DNA from: Liriodendron chinense
Lineage: Eukaryota > Streptophyta > Magnoliopsida > Magnoliales > Magnoliaceae
Length of the DNA stretch: 64,000 nt
Assembly (NCBI GenBank): GCA_003013855.2
Contig: ML058433.1
Coordinates: forward strand, 3,595,966-3,659,965
Direction of reading: 5' to 3'
The notes beneath the pieces were generated by a model. The model saw only the letters and a list, made by a program, of their open reading frames with translations, had not been told where the DNA came from and did not search any database. Below, piece after piece: positions 20,352 to 31,017 of the stretch. The position numbers and the translations under genes were made by a program. The stretch's first letter is position 1. Each line of letters begins with the position of its first letter.

Positions 20352-22350
20352 ATGTCCGACCATGAAGAAGAAACTCATCTCTTCCCTGCTCTTGAGATGA
20401 CCGAAGCGCAACCTCCAGCGCAACAGCCAATTGAGAATACGCCAATCATACAAGAATTGGCACAAGGAATGAGAGCAATGCAAGAAATGCTCTTGCAATT
20501 CATGCAAGCACAAGCCACCGCAGCAGCCAACAATCAGGTTGGCCCAGTTCAGCAATCTCAGCAGCCATGCCGGGTCCTTCCGGCCTCCAGTTCAAATCAA
20601 GCACAACCATCGGAGTCTGCCCAAGACTACCGACAGCAGCCGTCTCAGCCCTTCGCTATGGGGCATCCTCCTCAATACCTCCCCGCGACGACAGGGCCAT
20701 CTCAGAGCACTCACGTCGCGGGGACTTCCAGTCAGCTTCCAGTCAATCTTACAAATAACAGTCTCAATAGATCTCAGCATGTCCCCGCCGATGGGACCCC
20801 TTTTCAATTTCAGCACATCCCCGCCAATGGGATTTCAATTCAATTTCCAGCAATAGGGACATCACTGGCGAATGCCCACAATGGGGGTCAGTGTCAAGCC
20901 TACATCAATCAGCGGACAGTGGCGAATACCCAACAAGGGGGTCACTTCCCAGCATCTCAGCCTCCTGCAAACAGGAGCACTTTTCAATTCCAGCACATCC
21001 CCGCCGATGGGATCCCAGTTAATTTTCAGCAATCTTCAATTCAACAAACTCCAGTTAATTTCTAGCAATCTTCAATTTAGCAATCTCTAGTTAATTTCCA
21101 GCAAGTTCCAGTTCAACCTTCAGTACAGTCTCCAATTCAGTTACAGTCCTTTCAAGCACAAGTTCATCCGAATCCAGTTCAATCATCAAATCAACTTCAG
21201 CAACCGGCGGTTGCTTTTCAGCAAGTACATAGGGTCGAAGACTTCGACCACTATGCCGAAGAAGAACGTGCCTTACTCCAAGAGGCACCAGTCGCTCGAA
21301 CAGATCATTCAGGACTGGACGAGTTGCGAGAGCAGTTCCAGATCTTGCAAAATCAGCTTCAACGACAACAAGGAATCGATCTACCTTCGACCAAGTTCAG
21401 AGACTTGTGTCCTTTCCCAGATGCTCAAGTACCTCAAAACTTTGAGGTACCAAAATTCAAAAGATACGATGGCAGCGGTTGTCCCACAGCACATCTCAAG
21501 GCCTTCTGTGGAGAGCTGAGTGTAATCTCAGGAAATGAAGGGGCCCTCATTCGTTTGTTCCAAAAATCTCTGAAGGGCGATGCCCTAAATTGGTACACCT
21601 CATTGGACTGCCACTGCATCAGGACGTGGGAATAGCTTTCCCAGGCTTTCGTCGACAGATTCGCATACAATCTCAACATGGCACCCAGAAGAGCCGACCT
21701 CGCAGCTCTCAGGCAAAGGAGTGATGAAACACTATCTGCCTACGTGGGACGTTGGCGAGCTATGGCAGCCAGAATGCGAACACCTATCGACGACGAAGAA
21801 CAAATCTCCATGATTGTTCATTCAACATATCCGGGCATATCTAGATATCTCTCTCGCATCCATATGTGAATTTCTCACAGTTGATTCGTGCTGGAGAACA
21901 AGTCGAAGCAGCAATCCGTGCCGGGATGATTTCTCCATGGCCTCATCAAACCACTCCAGTCAAGAGGAACAGAGTGGAGAGAAGACCCATCGGATATGGG
22001 AGCGGAAACCGCAGCGGTTCTCCTCCCCGCCCGAGAGAGGTAAACAACATCAATACCACCGCTCAGGGTAATCAATATGCTCCCCCGCAGGGACATCAAC
22101 AGCATCAGCAGAATCAAGTTCAGCATCAACCTCAGAGGTATCAGCCACGATCAAATCCACAACCACAGCCACAACCACCTCGACAGCAGCAGCAGTTTAG
22201 AGGAAACGGTCAATACTCATACCAGTAGGCAAAATTATAGGGAGCTCAGGAAGTTCACTCCACTTACTCAGCCACTTAGTCAAGTCATGACTATGCTGGT
22301 ACAAAAGCAGTTACTCACTCTGATGACACCTAGGCCTCCTCCTCATCCTC
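20352..22350 (+). pseudogene. Tat/Ogre-like gag, 5' part, split by an LTR insertion
   Basis: The capsid protein. It starts MSDHEEETHLFPALEMTEAQ at 20352, 284 bp after the PBS. An N-terminal helical stretch is followed by a long Gln-rich region (20520-21200) with repeated FQHIPADG-type units, then the gag core at 21390-21870 (FKRYDGSGCPTAHLKAFC, DALNWYTSL, MAPRRADLAAL, ETLSAYVGRWR), which matches the Ogre/Tat pattern. A basic Pro/Gln-rich stretch follows, then RKFTPLTQPLSQ. TAG codons at 21063 and 21633 and frameshifts near 21866 and 22220 break it. At 22350 a solo LTR interrupts a run of Pro codons; the reading resumes at 36908. Confidence 0.85.
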
Positions 22351-23142
22351 TGTCACGCCCCAAACTCGGGGACCGGGCTCACTAAATTCCCGGCTGCCGA
22401 ATCCGGTGCCAACAGCCTCCGTAGTACCCCATTCTCGGCCCCTAGCTCCCATACGCCAGGTTCTGATCCTGGGATCCCACAAGGAGGATTTTTAAGGTAA
22501 TTTTTTTTATATATATAGATGAGCATAAACATAAGTATACCAAACCAAAAAGCATCACATCACATATCCACTAAGATAATCTTTTGAGTACAATGATGCA
22601 GAAAAAGGAAATACAAGGTATAACTGAAAGCTGGAAAAATCAAATGCGAGCCCCTGTCTCACTGCTGTCGCGCTATAGTATGACCTGCACGTAAACAACG
22701 TGCATAAGCTTACTATGAAGCTTAGAGAGTGTGTGGTGTGTGCGCAATGCATATGACAGGTATACAGATATCAGAGTAAGCGAAAATGATGGCAGGCTAC
22801 ACTACCAAGTCTATGAATGTCATTAGCCATCTCGAGGCTATGCAATGCAATGGGCCTATATGGCCGAGTGTCATATGCTAATGATGCCATATGCGCATGT
22901 CAATCCTCAACTGTCATATATCATACGGTTTACAACTGGGACATCACCGGGGTCTAGTACACTCCAGACATTGGTTGCCGCCCATCGCGCGCATAACCAA
23001 GCGAGTGGAAGAGACCTCACTATCCGCCTCGTCAATGACATATAAGAAAATTCACCCGGCTCGTCGATAGCGAACCCATTCACGAGCTGGTCAAACTCAA
23101 CCTAGTATATAGCCCTCTGCACCCGGGCGGGTAAGGTCACAC

Positions 23143-25473
23143 TGTAATACCCCAAGTTTTCGAAAATAATTAAATTAACAAATCAGTTAATTAATAAATT
23201 ATGTCGATTATTGTAAATTAATAAATTGTAGGGAATTCATGTAGGATTCTTTACTAAATTTGCTCAACACAAGCCCTGGATCAGTGTAGAAGTGATAGGT
23301 TTATCAAAACTCACCATAAATACAAAAAAATATCATTGATTAAACTTAATTCATATAGACGACTTTAAGTATACCAGTTTCTGACGATCCGTTTCATGTA
23401 AAACTTCATATAATAGTTTAGAGACCTAATCTAACCATACACGTCAAATTTCAGCCCTCCGATCATCCTACAAGTACCCTAATCAGAAATCGGGCCATAA
23501 GTGGGCCATCTAAACTCGGAACTGTACCAATTTTTGTACCATACCCTAAAAACACGTGGCCTACATGATGGTCGGATCAGATTTCGCTCATACATCACCG
23601 TGGGACCCACGTGCACTGTGTGCACGTTAGAATCGCGGTCAACGTGCGTTGACCGCGTGCCCAGCGAAGACGGAACGTCTTCTTCGTCGACGCTGCGGCA
23701 GCAGCGCCCGCTGGTGCGCTGGTCGGTCCACACCGTCCGTCAAGGTGGACCCCATCAGAAAATCCACTCCATCTAGTGTGTAGAGCTTCCTTAGGACTAC
23801 TAAGGGAAGGATGTATCTTTGTAATCCGTGATTGGAGTGGGCCGCAAAAGCTATTGAAACCTATAACTAAACGAGAAAGAATGTGCAAGATCGGGGCCGA
23901 TTCTACGCATGGGCCCCTGAAACTTAAAAGGATTGGTTGCGTGGACCACACCTACAATTTTAACGGTTTACATAGTACCAAACGTTGATGTAGTGAGAGA
24001 TCCGAAATCTTGATCTTTCCTTCTCCCACTCAAACTCGGCTACGCTCGTCCGGAGGTTCCGTCCGCATTACGCCACCTTCAGCGTGTCAGTGGGATATAA
24101 AAGGGCATGTAGACGTCCCTCCCCTTCCCAGAAAAACGTAGAGAGAGAGAGAGAGACGTTGGAGAGAGGAAAGAGAAAGAGAGAGAGAGGTCTTGTAAAG
24201 AGAGAGAAAGAGAGCTTTCAAGGGGGGGTTTTCGAGTGCTGTTTGCTCCTTTCATTGCTGGAGCGACCTTCCAGCAGCAGCAGGAAGAAGAAGAAGAAGA
24301 AAAAGAAGAGAAAGAAGAAGGAAAGAAAGAAAGAAAGAGTGAGTTTCTTTCTCATATCTTTTTCTACATGATAATTCTGAATATTTTGGTTATTTAGAAA
24401 TTTATTTTTGGAATCTATTTTGCTTTAAGGAGAAGTTTAAACGTTGTAGCTTAGTTGTAGTTGTTTTCTTTCTAGTGAATACGATTGCATAAATTTTAAA
24501 TAATTATGTGTGAATTTTCAGTTAATTTGCGTTGTACATGTGCTAATTGAGTGTGGATTTCCTTTAAAGGAATTTGAAATACTAATCGGATTCATGCATA
24601 GCACGATTGTGAACTCCAGTTATTACCGTAGGGTGAGCATCTTGTTGTGCAATAGGCCCATTGATGATTGTTTGGATGAGCACCCAAGTGTGTGCAACAG
24701 TCCCTGGTTGAGCACCCTGTGTGTGCAATATACCCTTCTGATAGTCCATCGATTGTGGACGGGTTGGTTGAGCTCCCTGGTGTGTGCAAGATACCATACT
24801 AGCGTACCCGGTGGATATCAGATGATTTTAGCAGGTTGGGTGAGTTCCCTGGTGTGTACAAGAGACCAACTCTGTGATTGTGAAAGTGTAGGCCCGACTA
24901 TAAACTGGCCCTGGATGTTCTACTGATAACCGTACCGAGATTGTTGAAGCATACTTGCATCCCATGCATCACGTGCATGTTTAAGAGAGTTTTGGTAATG
25001 AAATAATTGTTGGAATTGTAATGATTTGTACTTTAATGGTTAAGTAATTTTCTATGTCGAATTACATGTGCTAAACTATATGAGAATGCTCACCGGCTTT
25101 TATAGCTGACGCAGTGTTATGCGATTAACCGTAGTGACAGGTGATGATTTAGAGGACTTTGAAGAAGCGGTTCCAGATGAGGAAATACTCTAGAAGATTT
25201 TTATTTGAATTAGTTATTTGATTTTTGGTTTGAAAGCATTGATGTAATAAGGCCCATTAGATGGCCATTAGTTTAGACAGTTTGGAACGATTTCATAGAC
25301 ACGTTGATTATAGTTTAATTTTCAAAGTTGGTTTATTTTTATTCCATATATTTGGTACCTTGTGAATGGGAAGGATAAAAGTTTCAGTTGTAATTATGAA
25401 GGATTCATTCATAATACCCTTGATCTCGAGATTTGGGTTATATACTCAAGTGTCGAATTTTGAGGGCGTTACA
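23143..25473 (+). repeat. 5' LTR of the Tekay-like element (2331 bp)
   Basis: Begins TGTAATACCCCAAG and ends GAGGGCGTTACA. It has a TATA box at 24096, a (GA)n purine tract just downstream (24131-24340), and no credible gene. Its small open frames are duplicated in the 3' LTR simply because the LTRs are identical. Confidence 0.95.
24096..24103 (+). promoter_or_regulatory. LTR TATA box
   Basis: TATAAAAG in gggatataaaagggcat, with the same sequence at 31971-31978 in the 3' LTR. It lies about 950 bp into the LTR, followed about 30 bp later by CCCCTTCCCAGAAAAACG, the likely start of R. Confidence 0.7.
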
Positions 25474-25475
25474 GT

Positions 25476-25486
25476 TGGTATCAGAG
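25476..25486 (+). other. primer-binding site, initiator tRNA-Met type
   Basis: TGGTATCAGAG lies two bases after the LTR end. It is complementary to the 3' end of initiator tRNA-Met, the usual primer for chromoviruses. Confidence 0.85.
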
Positions 25487-26200
25487 AATAGGAATGAGAT
25501 AAACTGTGCCTTGGGAAATAGTCCACTAAAGTTTTAGGATATATAGTAGCTTCATGAACGTAGAAACTCTAAACATAGGCTCCCAAATACTTTTAGGATA
25601 GCCATTGAACTTAGATACATGTACCTAGGTACCATGAGAAATGAATCCCCATCTTAATAAGCGTTTTGCTAAATCATAAGTAATCGAAATTAAAATTTCT
25701 AAACCTCTGTGATTTTCTTAGGGTTATAAGGACATTCCCACGAAATCACAACAAGTGGATTGACCAAAAATCGATAATTTTGAATTTTTCCTTAATTTTC
25801 ACCCGTAGGACTGAAATTATGGACCAGATTCATACCTATGATCACCTATGACATAATATAAGTCTAAAAATTTTCAAAATTTTTCTAGAGGTCATAAACA
25901 TACCCATTGATATCCCTGTAAAATTTCAGAACAAACGGAATTGTAGAAAAATTCTAAATATTCTAGTAGTAGACTAAGAAACATGAAATCTGCTGCTGGA
26001 CAGCAACATATTACTACCTTTACCAGGGAGAAAGTCTAAGAATTATTAGGTATTTTGAGCTGAAAATTTTTCTGATGATACATCTTGAAGTCAGTAACAT
26101 CCTTTCCAAATTTCAAGTCGATTGGATATATGGTTTGGTAGGAATAAATTGTAGAGTAACTGCCTGTCCAGCCATCCGATTTTCTTCCAAACCTCCATAA

Positions 26201-26240
<40 letters not shown>

Positions 26241-26368
26241 AGTGATATAACCTATCTAGACCAAAGGATGAATAACATAGCTACTAATACTGAAACACTT
26301 CATACATGTATACTTAGATGAGTAATACTTTAAGGAGTACTAAAGTTGCTTTCCACTAAATGTAGATC
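25487..26368 (+). other. untranslated leader of the Tekay-like element
   Basis: No significant ORF. Contains an (AT)n microsatellite at about 26208-26238. The gag-pol ATG at 26369 is the first ATG of the long frame and is followed by a basic MPPKRKSQ start typical of chromovirus Gag. Confidence 0.7.
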
Positions 26369-29300
26369 ATGCCACCTAAAAGGAAAAGTCAAGCTACTCC
26401 ACCTACGCCCGACGTAACAAGTGACGGACAATCAATAGAGGGACTATACAACATTTTAGGAGACATAGCATCTCTCCTCCGTCAACAAGTGCAGACAACG
26501 AATAACATTATAAATCAGCGCCAAATACCGACTCCACAAGGCAGTGGGGGGGGAGATGTATTAGAGAGATTCAGAAGACTTCGACCACCCGTCTTTAAAG
26601 GACAAGCTGATTATCTGGAAGCAGACAATTGGAAGAATCAAATGGAAAAACTCTTCGACGGAATGAGGTGTACCGATGAAGACAGAGTGGTCTTAGCAGT
26701 ATACATGTTAGAAGGAGAAGCAGATCATTGGTGGAAGGCAACCAAAAGAGCAGCCTCTGCAAACACAGTATGGACATGGGAGAAATTTTGTGAGAAATTC
26801 GACCAAAAATATTTTCCCGAAAGTGTAAAGGACAGAAAAGTGGCCGAATTTATGAATTTAGAACAAGGGAATCTTACTGTCGGCCAATATGAAGCTAAGT
26901 TCACTGAATTATCGCGTTTTGCACCCCATCTCATTCCTGATGATAAACAAAAAGCGAAAAAGTTCGTTCAAGGATTGAAGACTCCCCTCCGTACCAGAGT
27001 AGTCCCTTTCGAGCTTCAAAAATACTCCAAGGTCGTAAACAAAGCACTGGTCATCGAACAAGATTTTGAAGACATTATGAAAAATCGTGAACCAAAGAGA
27101 GGGGTGGGCACTAAGCAGAAAATGATATCAGAATATCCTGCAAATCAGGAGAAAAGACAAAGGACTACACCGGCAGTACCTCCAGCACACCCTCAACAAC
27201 GACAAAACTTTTCGGTCACATGCTATAATTGCGGTATAGAAGGGCACATATCACGTACTTGCCCCCAACCCCGTCGTCAACCACAAGATCAGAAACTTGG
27301 ACAACAAACTCAGGCAAGGATGCAACCATTTGATTTGACACCCAAAACCTCGCAGCCAAAGCCACCCTACCCCCAGACTCAAGTAAGGCCACAACCACAA
27401 CAACAAACAAGGCAGAACGGTCAAGCGGTACGTCAGACAACACAAGGGCGGGTCTTTGCTGTAGCTCCTCCAGAAGACGAACCAGAAGAAAATCTTGATG
27501 CCGATGTAGCCGCGGACAGGAATATGGTGGAAGGTACTTTACTCATTTATGCCTCTCCGGTGAAAACTTTATTTGATTCCGGCGCCTCTCATTCATTTAT
27601 CTCCATATCTATCGTCAAATTATTAGGCTTACCTACTGCACAGTTAATAGAAAAACTTGTGGTGGCTACACCCGTGGGGAAATCAGTAGTCTTAAGTCAA
27701 GTGTGTAAATCTTGTCCCATCACCATTGGGGAATGGAAACTATTGGCCGATTTAGTTGTAATGGAAATGAAAGGGTTCGAAATGATTTTGGGCATGGATT
27801 TCCTCGCTGCGTTTCATGCCAAAATCGATTGTTTCAAGAAAACAGTAACGTTCTCAGTCCCCGGACAACCGAGCGTACAATTCCATGGAAGTAAAGAATG
27901 GAATGAATTAGGGAACTTGGCAATCCTTATAGATGATGAAACCCAAAAGGGCGGCATGGATCACATCCCTATCGTGAACGAATTCCACGAAGTATTTCAC
28001 GAAGTGCTGAAATTACCGCCTCGTCGGGAAATAGACTTCTGTATCGACCTGCTGCCGGGAACTACGCCTATATCGATTCCACCATACCGAATGGCACCTG
28101 TTGAGTTAAAAGAATTAAAAGATCAACTCGAACAACTACTAGAGCAAGGCTTTATTCGACACAGTGTCTCACCATGGGGAGCACCTGTGCTGTTTGTGAA
28201 GAAGAAGGACGGTAGCCTACGACTCTGTATTGATTATAGGAAGATAAACAAAGCCACCATCAAAAATAAATACCCTCTGCCCAGAATTGACGATCTATTC
28301 GACCAATTGAGGGGAGCCCAGTACTTCTCCAAGATTGACTTACGATCAGGGTACCACCAACTTCGTATCAAGGAGGAAGATATACCTAAGACCGCTTTTA
28401 GGACACGTTACGGACATTATGAATTTCTAGTGATGCCGTTCGGACTGACGAATGCCCCCGCAGTATTTATGGACTTAATGAATCGGGTTTTCAAACCCTA
28501 CCTGGACCAATTCGTCATAGTGTTTATAGATGACATCTTGATTTACTCGAAGTCGCGAGAAGAACATGAGGAACATCTGCGAATTTGTCTGCAAACCCTT
28601 AAGGATCATCAATTGTATGCAAAATTTGAGAAGTGCGATTTCTGGCAAAGGGAAGTGAAATTCCTGGGCCACGTAGTGTCGGAAAAAGGAATATTGGTTG
28701 ATCCTTCTAAAGTTGAAGCAGTGGTGAAATGGGAGCAGCCCACGAATGCGTCAGAAGTTCGCAGCTTCCTGGGACTAGCAGGATATTACAGAAGGTTCAT
28801 TGAGGGGTTTTCAAAGATAGCAAAACCATTGACTCACTTAATTGGTAAGTGGGCACCATTCCGATGGGAAGATGAGCAAGAGAAAGCCTTTCGCGAGTTA
28901 AAAGAAAAACTGACGACTGCTCCAGTGCTCACAATACCGGTCGAAGGAGAGAAGTTCGTGGTATATACCGATGCGTCCTACCAAGGATTAGGATGCGTCC
29001 TTATGCAAGGAGGTAAAGTTATCGCTTATGCATCGAGGCAACTGAAGAATCACGAAAGAAACTACCCGACTCATGATTTAGAATTAGCAGCAGTGGTGTT
29101 TGCCCTAAAGATATGGAGGCATTATTTATACGGAGAGCAGTTTGAGCTTTATACAGATCACAAGAGCTTGAAGTATCTGTTCGATCAGAAGGAACTCAAC
29201 ATGCGTCAGAGGCGATGGGTAGAATATTTAAAGGATTTCTATTTTAATATTTGTTACCACCCAGGCAAGGCAAATGTGGTAGCCGACGCATTAAGTAGGA

Positions 29301-30862
29301 AGAATCATCGACTTGCAGCTTGTATGACCATAAAGGAATGGAGGATGATCGATGCTATAAAGAATTATGACTTTGAACTAAAGTCGGGAGGAGAAAATTC
29401 CTATCTTAGCAGCTTAGTAGTCCGACCAACACTGGTGAACAAAGTTATAGAAGCGCAGAAACATGATACATGGTTACAAGCTAAAATCACGGAAGCACCA
29501 AAAGGAGATACACTCAATTGGAATATCGGAACAGACGGAGGAATTAGACACCAAGGAAGATTATGCGTCCCGGACATTACAGAATTAAAGGAGGAAATAT
29601 TGAGTGAGGCACACCGATCGAAATTTACCATCCATCCGGGAAGCACAAAAATGTACCGCGACGTACGAAGACAATACTGGTGGAATAACCTGAAAAGAGA
29701 CGTAGCAGAATTCGTATCTAAATGCCTCACATGTCAACGAGTGAAGACTGAGCATCAGAAACCGTCAGGGTTGTTACAACCACTACCTATCGCTCAGTGG
29801 AAATGGGAGCATATTACGATGGATTTCGTGACAGGATTTCCGAAAACCCAGGGAAACCACGATGCGATATGGGTAATTGTCGATAGACTAACCAAATCTG
29901 CACATTTTATACCGATCTGTATGTTATACTCGATGGATAAATTGTGTAAACTTTATATCAAGGAAATAGTACGACTGCATGGAATCCCTGTATCGATTGT
30001 TTCCGACCGTGATTCAAGATTCACGTCTAGATTCTGGAAAACCTTTCAGAAAGCAATGGGAACTACACTCGATTATAGTACGGCCTTTCACCCTCAGACT
30101 GACGGACAGACAGAGCGGGTAAACCAGATACTCGAGGACATGCTTCGGTTATGCGCCCTAGATTTCAAAGGAAGTTGGGATGAGCACCTACCCTTAATTG
30201 AATTCGCATATAATAACAGTTATCAGGCCAGCATCGAAATGGCGCCATACGAAGCTCTTTATGGAAGACCCTGCCGATCACCGAGCTGTTGGGCCGAGGT
30301 CGGAGAAAAATGTCTACTCGGGCCAGAGTTAGTACAAGAAACCTCGGAGAAAGTACACATCATAAGAGACCGAATCCGCATAGCACAGAGTCGACAGAAG
30401 AGTTACGCCGACAATCGCAGAAAAGAATTGGAATTTTTCGAAGGACAGCATGTATTTTTAAAGGTCTCTCCTATGAAAGGGGTAATGCGATTTGGAAAGA
30501 AAGGAAAACTTGCACCCCGATACATTGGACCTTTTGAAATATTGGAAAAGGTGGGAAAAGTAGCGTACCGACTAGCTCTACCTCCACAATTATCGAGCGT
30601 GCATAATGTATTTCACGTGAGTATGTTGCGAAGATATGAAAGAGACGCATCCCATGTGATTGATTGGCAACCATTAGAAATACGGGAAGACGTTACCTAT
30701 ATAGAGCAACCGATACGAATTTTGGACCGAAAGGACCAAATACTCCGAACCAAAACGATTTCCCTGATCAAGGTTCAGTGGAGTAATCATGGAGAAGACG
30801 AAGCCTCGTGGGAACGAGAAGACGAAATCAAAGGAAAGTACCCACAGCTATTCGACCAATAA
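26369..30862 (+). CDS. Gag-Pol polyprotein of Tekay-like chromovirus (1497 aa)
   Basis: A single uninterrupted frame encoding all proteins needed for retrotransposition. Domains by residue: gag core about 65-235 (ADHWWKATKRAA, KFVQGLKTPLR); CCHC zinc knuckle C285-C288-H293-C298; aspartic protease with LFDSGASHSF (D403); reverse transcriptase about 570-760 with FIDDILIYS (D721, D722); RNase H from YTDAS (D868); integrase zinc motif H1082, H1089, C1119, C1122 and catalytic D1152, D1213 and E1249, the last two 35 residues apart. The C-terminal segment (VQWSNHGEDEASWEREDEI) is a chromodomain-like end that in related elements directs integration to heterochromatin. No key residue is missing. Only transcriptional or host silencing should limit it. 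Confidence 0.95.
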   Translation: MPPKRKSQATPPTPDVTSDGQSIEGLYNILGDIASLLRQQVQTTNNIINQRQIPTPQGSGGGDVLERFRRLRPPVFKGQADYLEADNWKNQMEKLFDGMRCTDEDRVVLAVYMLEGEADHWWKATKRAASANTVWTWEKFCEKFDQKYFPESVKDRKVAEFMNLEQGNLTVGQYEAKFTELSRFAPHLIPDDKQKAKKFVQGLKTPLRTRVVPFELQKYSKVVNKALVIEQDFEDIMKNREPKRGVGTKQKMISEYPANQEKRQRTTPAVPPAHPQQRQNFSVTCYNCGIEGHISRTCPQPRRQPQDQKLGQQTQARMQPFDLTPKTSQPKPPYPQTQVRPQPQQQTRQNGQAVRQTTQGRVFAVAPPEDEPEENLDADVAADRNMVEGTLLIYASPVKTLFDSGASHSFISISIVKLLGLPTAQLIEKLVVATPVGKSVVLSQVCKSCPITIGEWKLLADLVVMEMKGFEMILGMDFLAAFHAKIDCFKKTVTFSVPGQPSVQFHGSKEWNELGNLAILIDDETQKGGMDHIPIVNEFHEVFHEVLKLPPRREIDFCIDLLPGTTPISIPPYRMAPVELKELKDQLEQLLEQGFIRHSVSPWGAPVLFVKKKDGSLRLCIDYRKINKATIKNKYPLPRIDDLFDQLRGAQYFSKIDLRSGYHQLRIKEEDIPKTAFRTRYGHYEFLVMPFGLTNAPAVFMDLMNRVFKPYLDQFVIVFIDDILIYSKSREEHEEHLRICLQTLKDHQLYAKFEKCDFWQREVKFLGHVVSEKGILVDPSKVEAVVKWEQPTNASEVRSFLGLAGYYRRFIEGFSKIAKPLTHLIGKWAPFRWEDEQEKAFRELKEKLTTAPVLTIPVEGEKFVVYTDASYQGLGCVLMQGGKVIAYASRQLKNHERNYPTHDLELAAVVFALKIWRHYLYGEQFELYTDHKSLKYLFDQKELNMRQRRWVEYLKDFYFNICYHPGKANVVADALSRKNHRLAACMTIKEWRMIDAIKNYDFELKSGGENSYLSSLVVRPTLVNKVIEAQKHDTWLQAKITEAPKGDTLNWNIGTDGGIRHQGRLCVPDITELKEEILSEAHRSKFTIHPGSTKMYRDVRRQYWWNNLKRDVAEFVSKCLTCQRVKTEHQKPSGLLQPLPIAQWKWEHITMDFVTGFPKTQGNHDAIWVIVDRLTKSAHFIPICMLYSMDKLCKLYIKEIVRLHGIPVSIVSDRDSRFTSRFWKTFQKAMGTTLDYSTAFHPQTDGQTERVNQILEDMLRLCALDFKGSWDEHLPLIEFAYNNSYQASIEMAPYEALYGRPCRSPSCWAEVGEKCLLGPELVQETSEKVHIIRDRIRIAQSRQKSYADNRRKELEFFEGQHVFLKVSPMKGVMRFGKKGKLAPRYIGPFEILEKVGKVAYRLALPPQLSSVHNVFHVSMLRRYERDASHVIDWQPLEIREDVTYIEQPIRILDRKDQILRTKTISLIKVQWSNHGEDEASWEREDEIKGKYPQLFDQ

Positions 30863-31004
30863 GGTAAATTCGAGACGAAATGTTTTTCATTTTAGTGCGA
30901 AGCACTTCATATTTGCATTCCATATATACATTCGATTATACATCTCATCATATTGTGAAACACTTTAACTTACCTTAAAATAAATTTCGGGACGAAATTT
31001 CCTT

Positions 31005-31017
31005 AAGGAGGGAAGAA
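31005..31017 (+). other. polypurine tract
   Basis: AAGGAGGGAAGAA immediately precedes the 3' LTR, priming plus-strand synthesis. Upstream, cgagacgaaatg and gggacgaaattt (30870-31000) are typical 3' leader phrases of plant gypsy elements. Confidence 0.85.

Noticed and set aside
20157..20555. 132-codon open frame antisense to the start of the Tat gag
   Set aside because: Phe/Leu-rich shadow of the Glu/Gln-rich gag on the other strand; no domain.
23501..24926. Several 70-138-codon open frames in the chromovirus LTRs, repeated at 31376-32805
   Set aside because: They recur only because the two LTRs are identical; no domain, and they overlap promoter and purine tracts.
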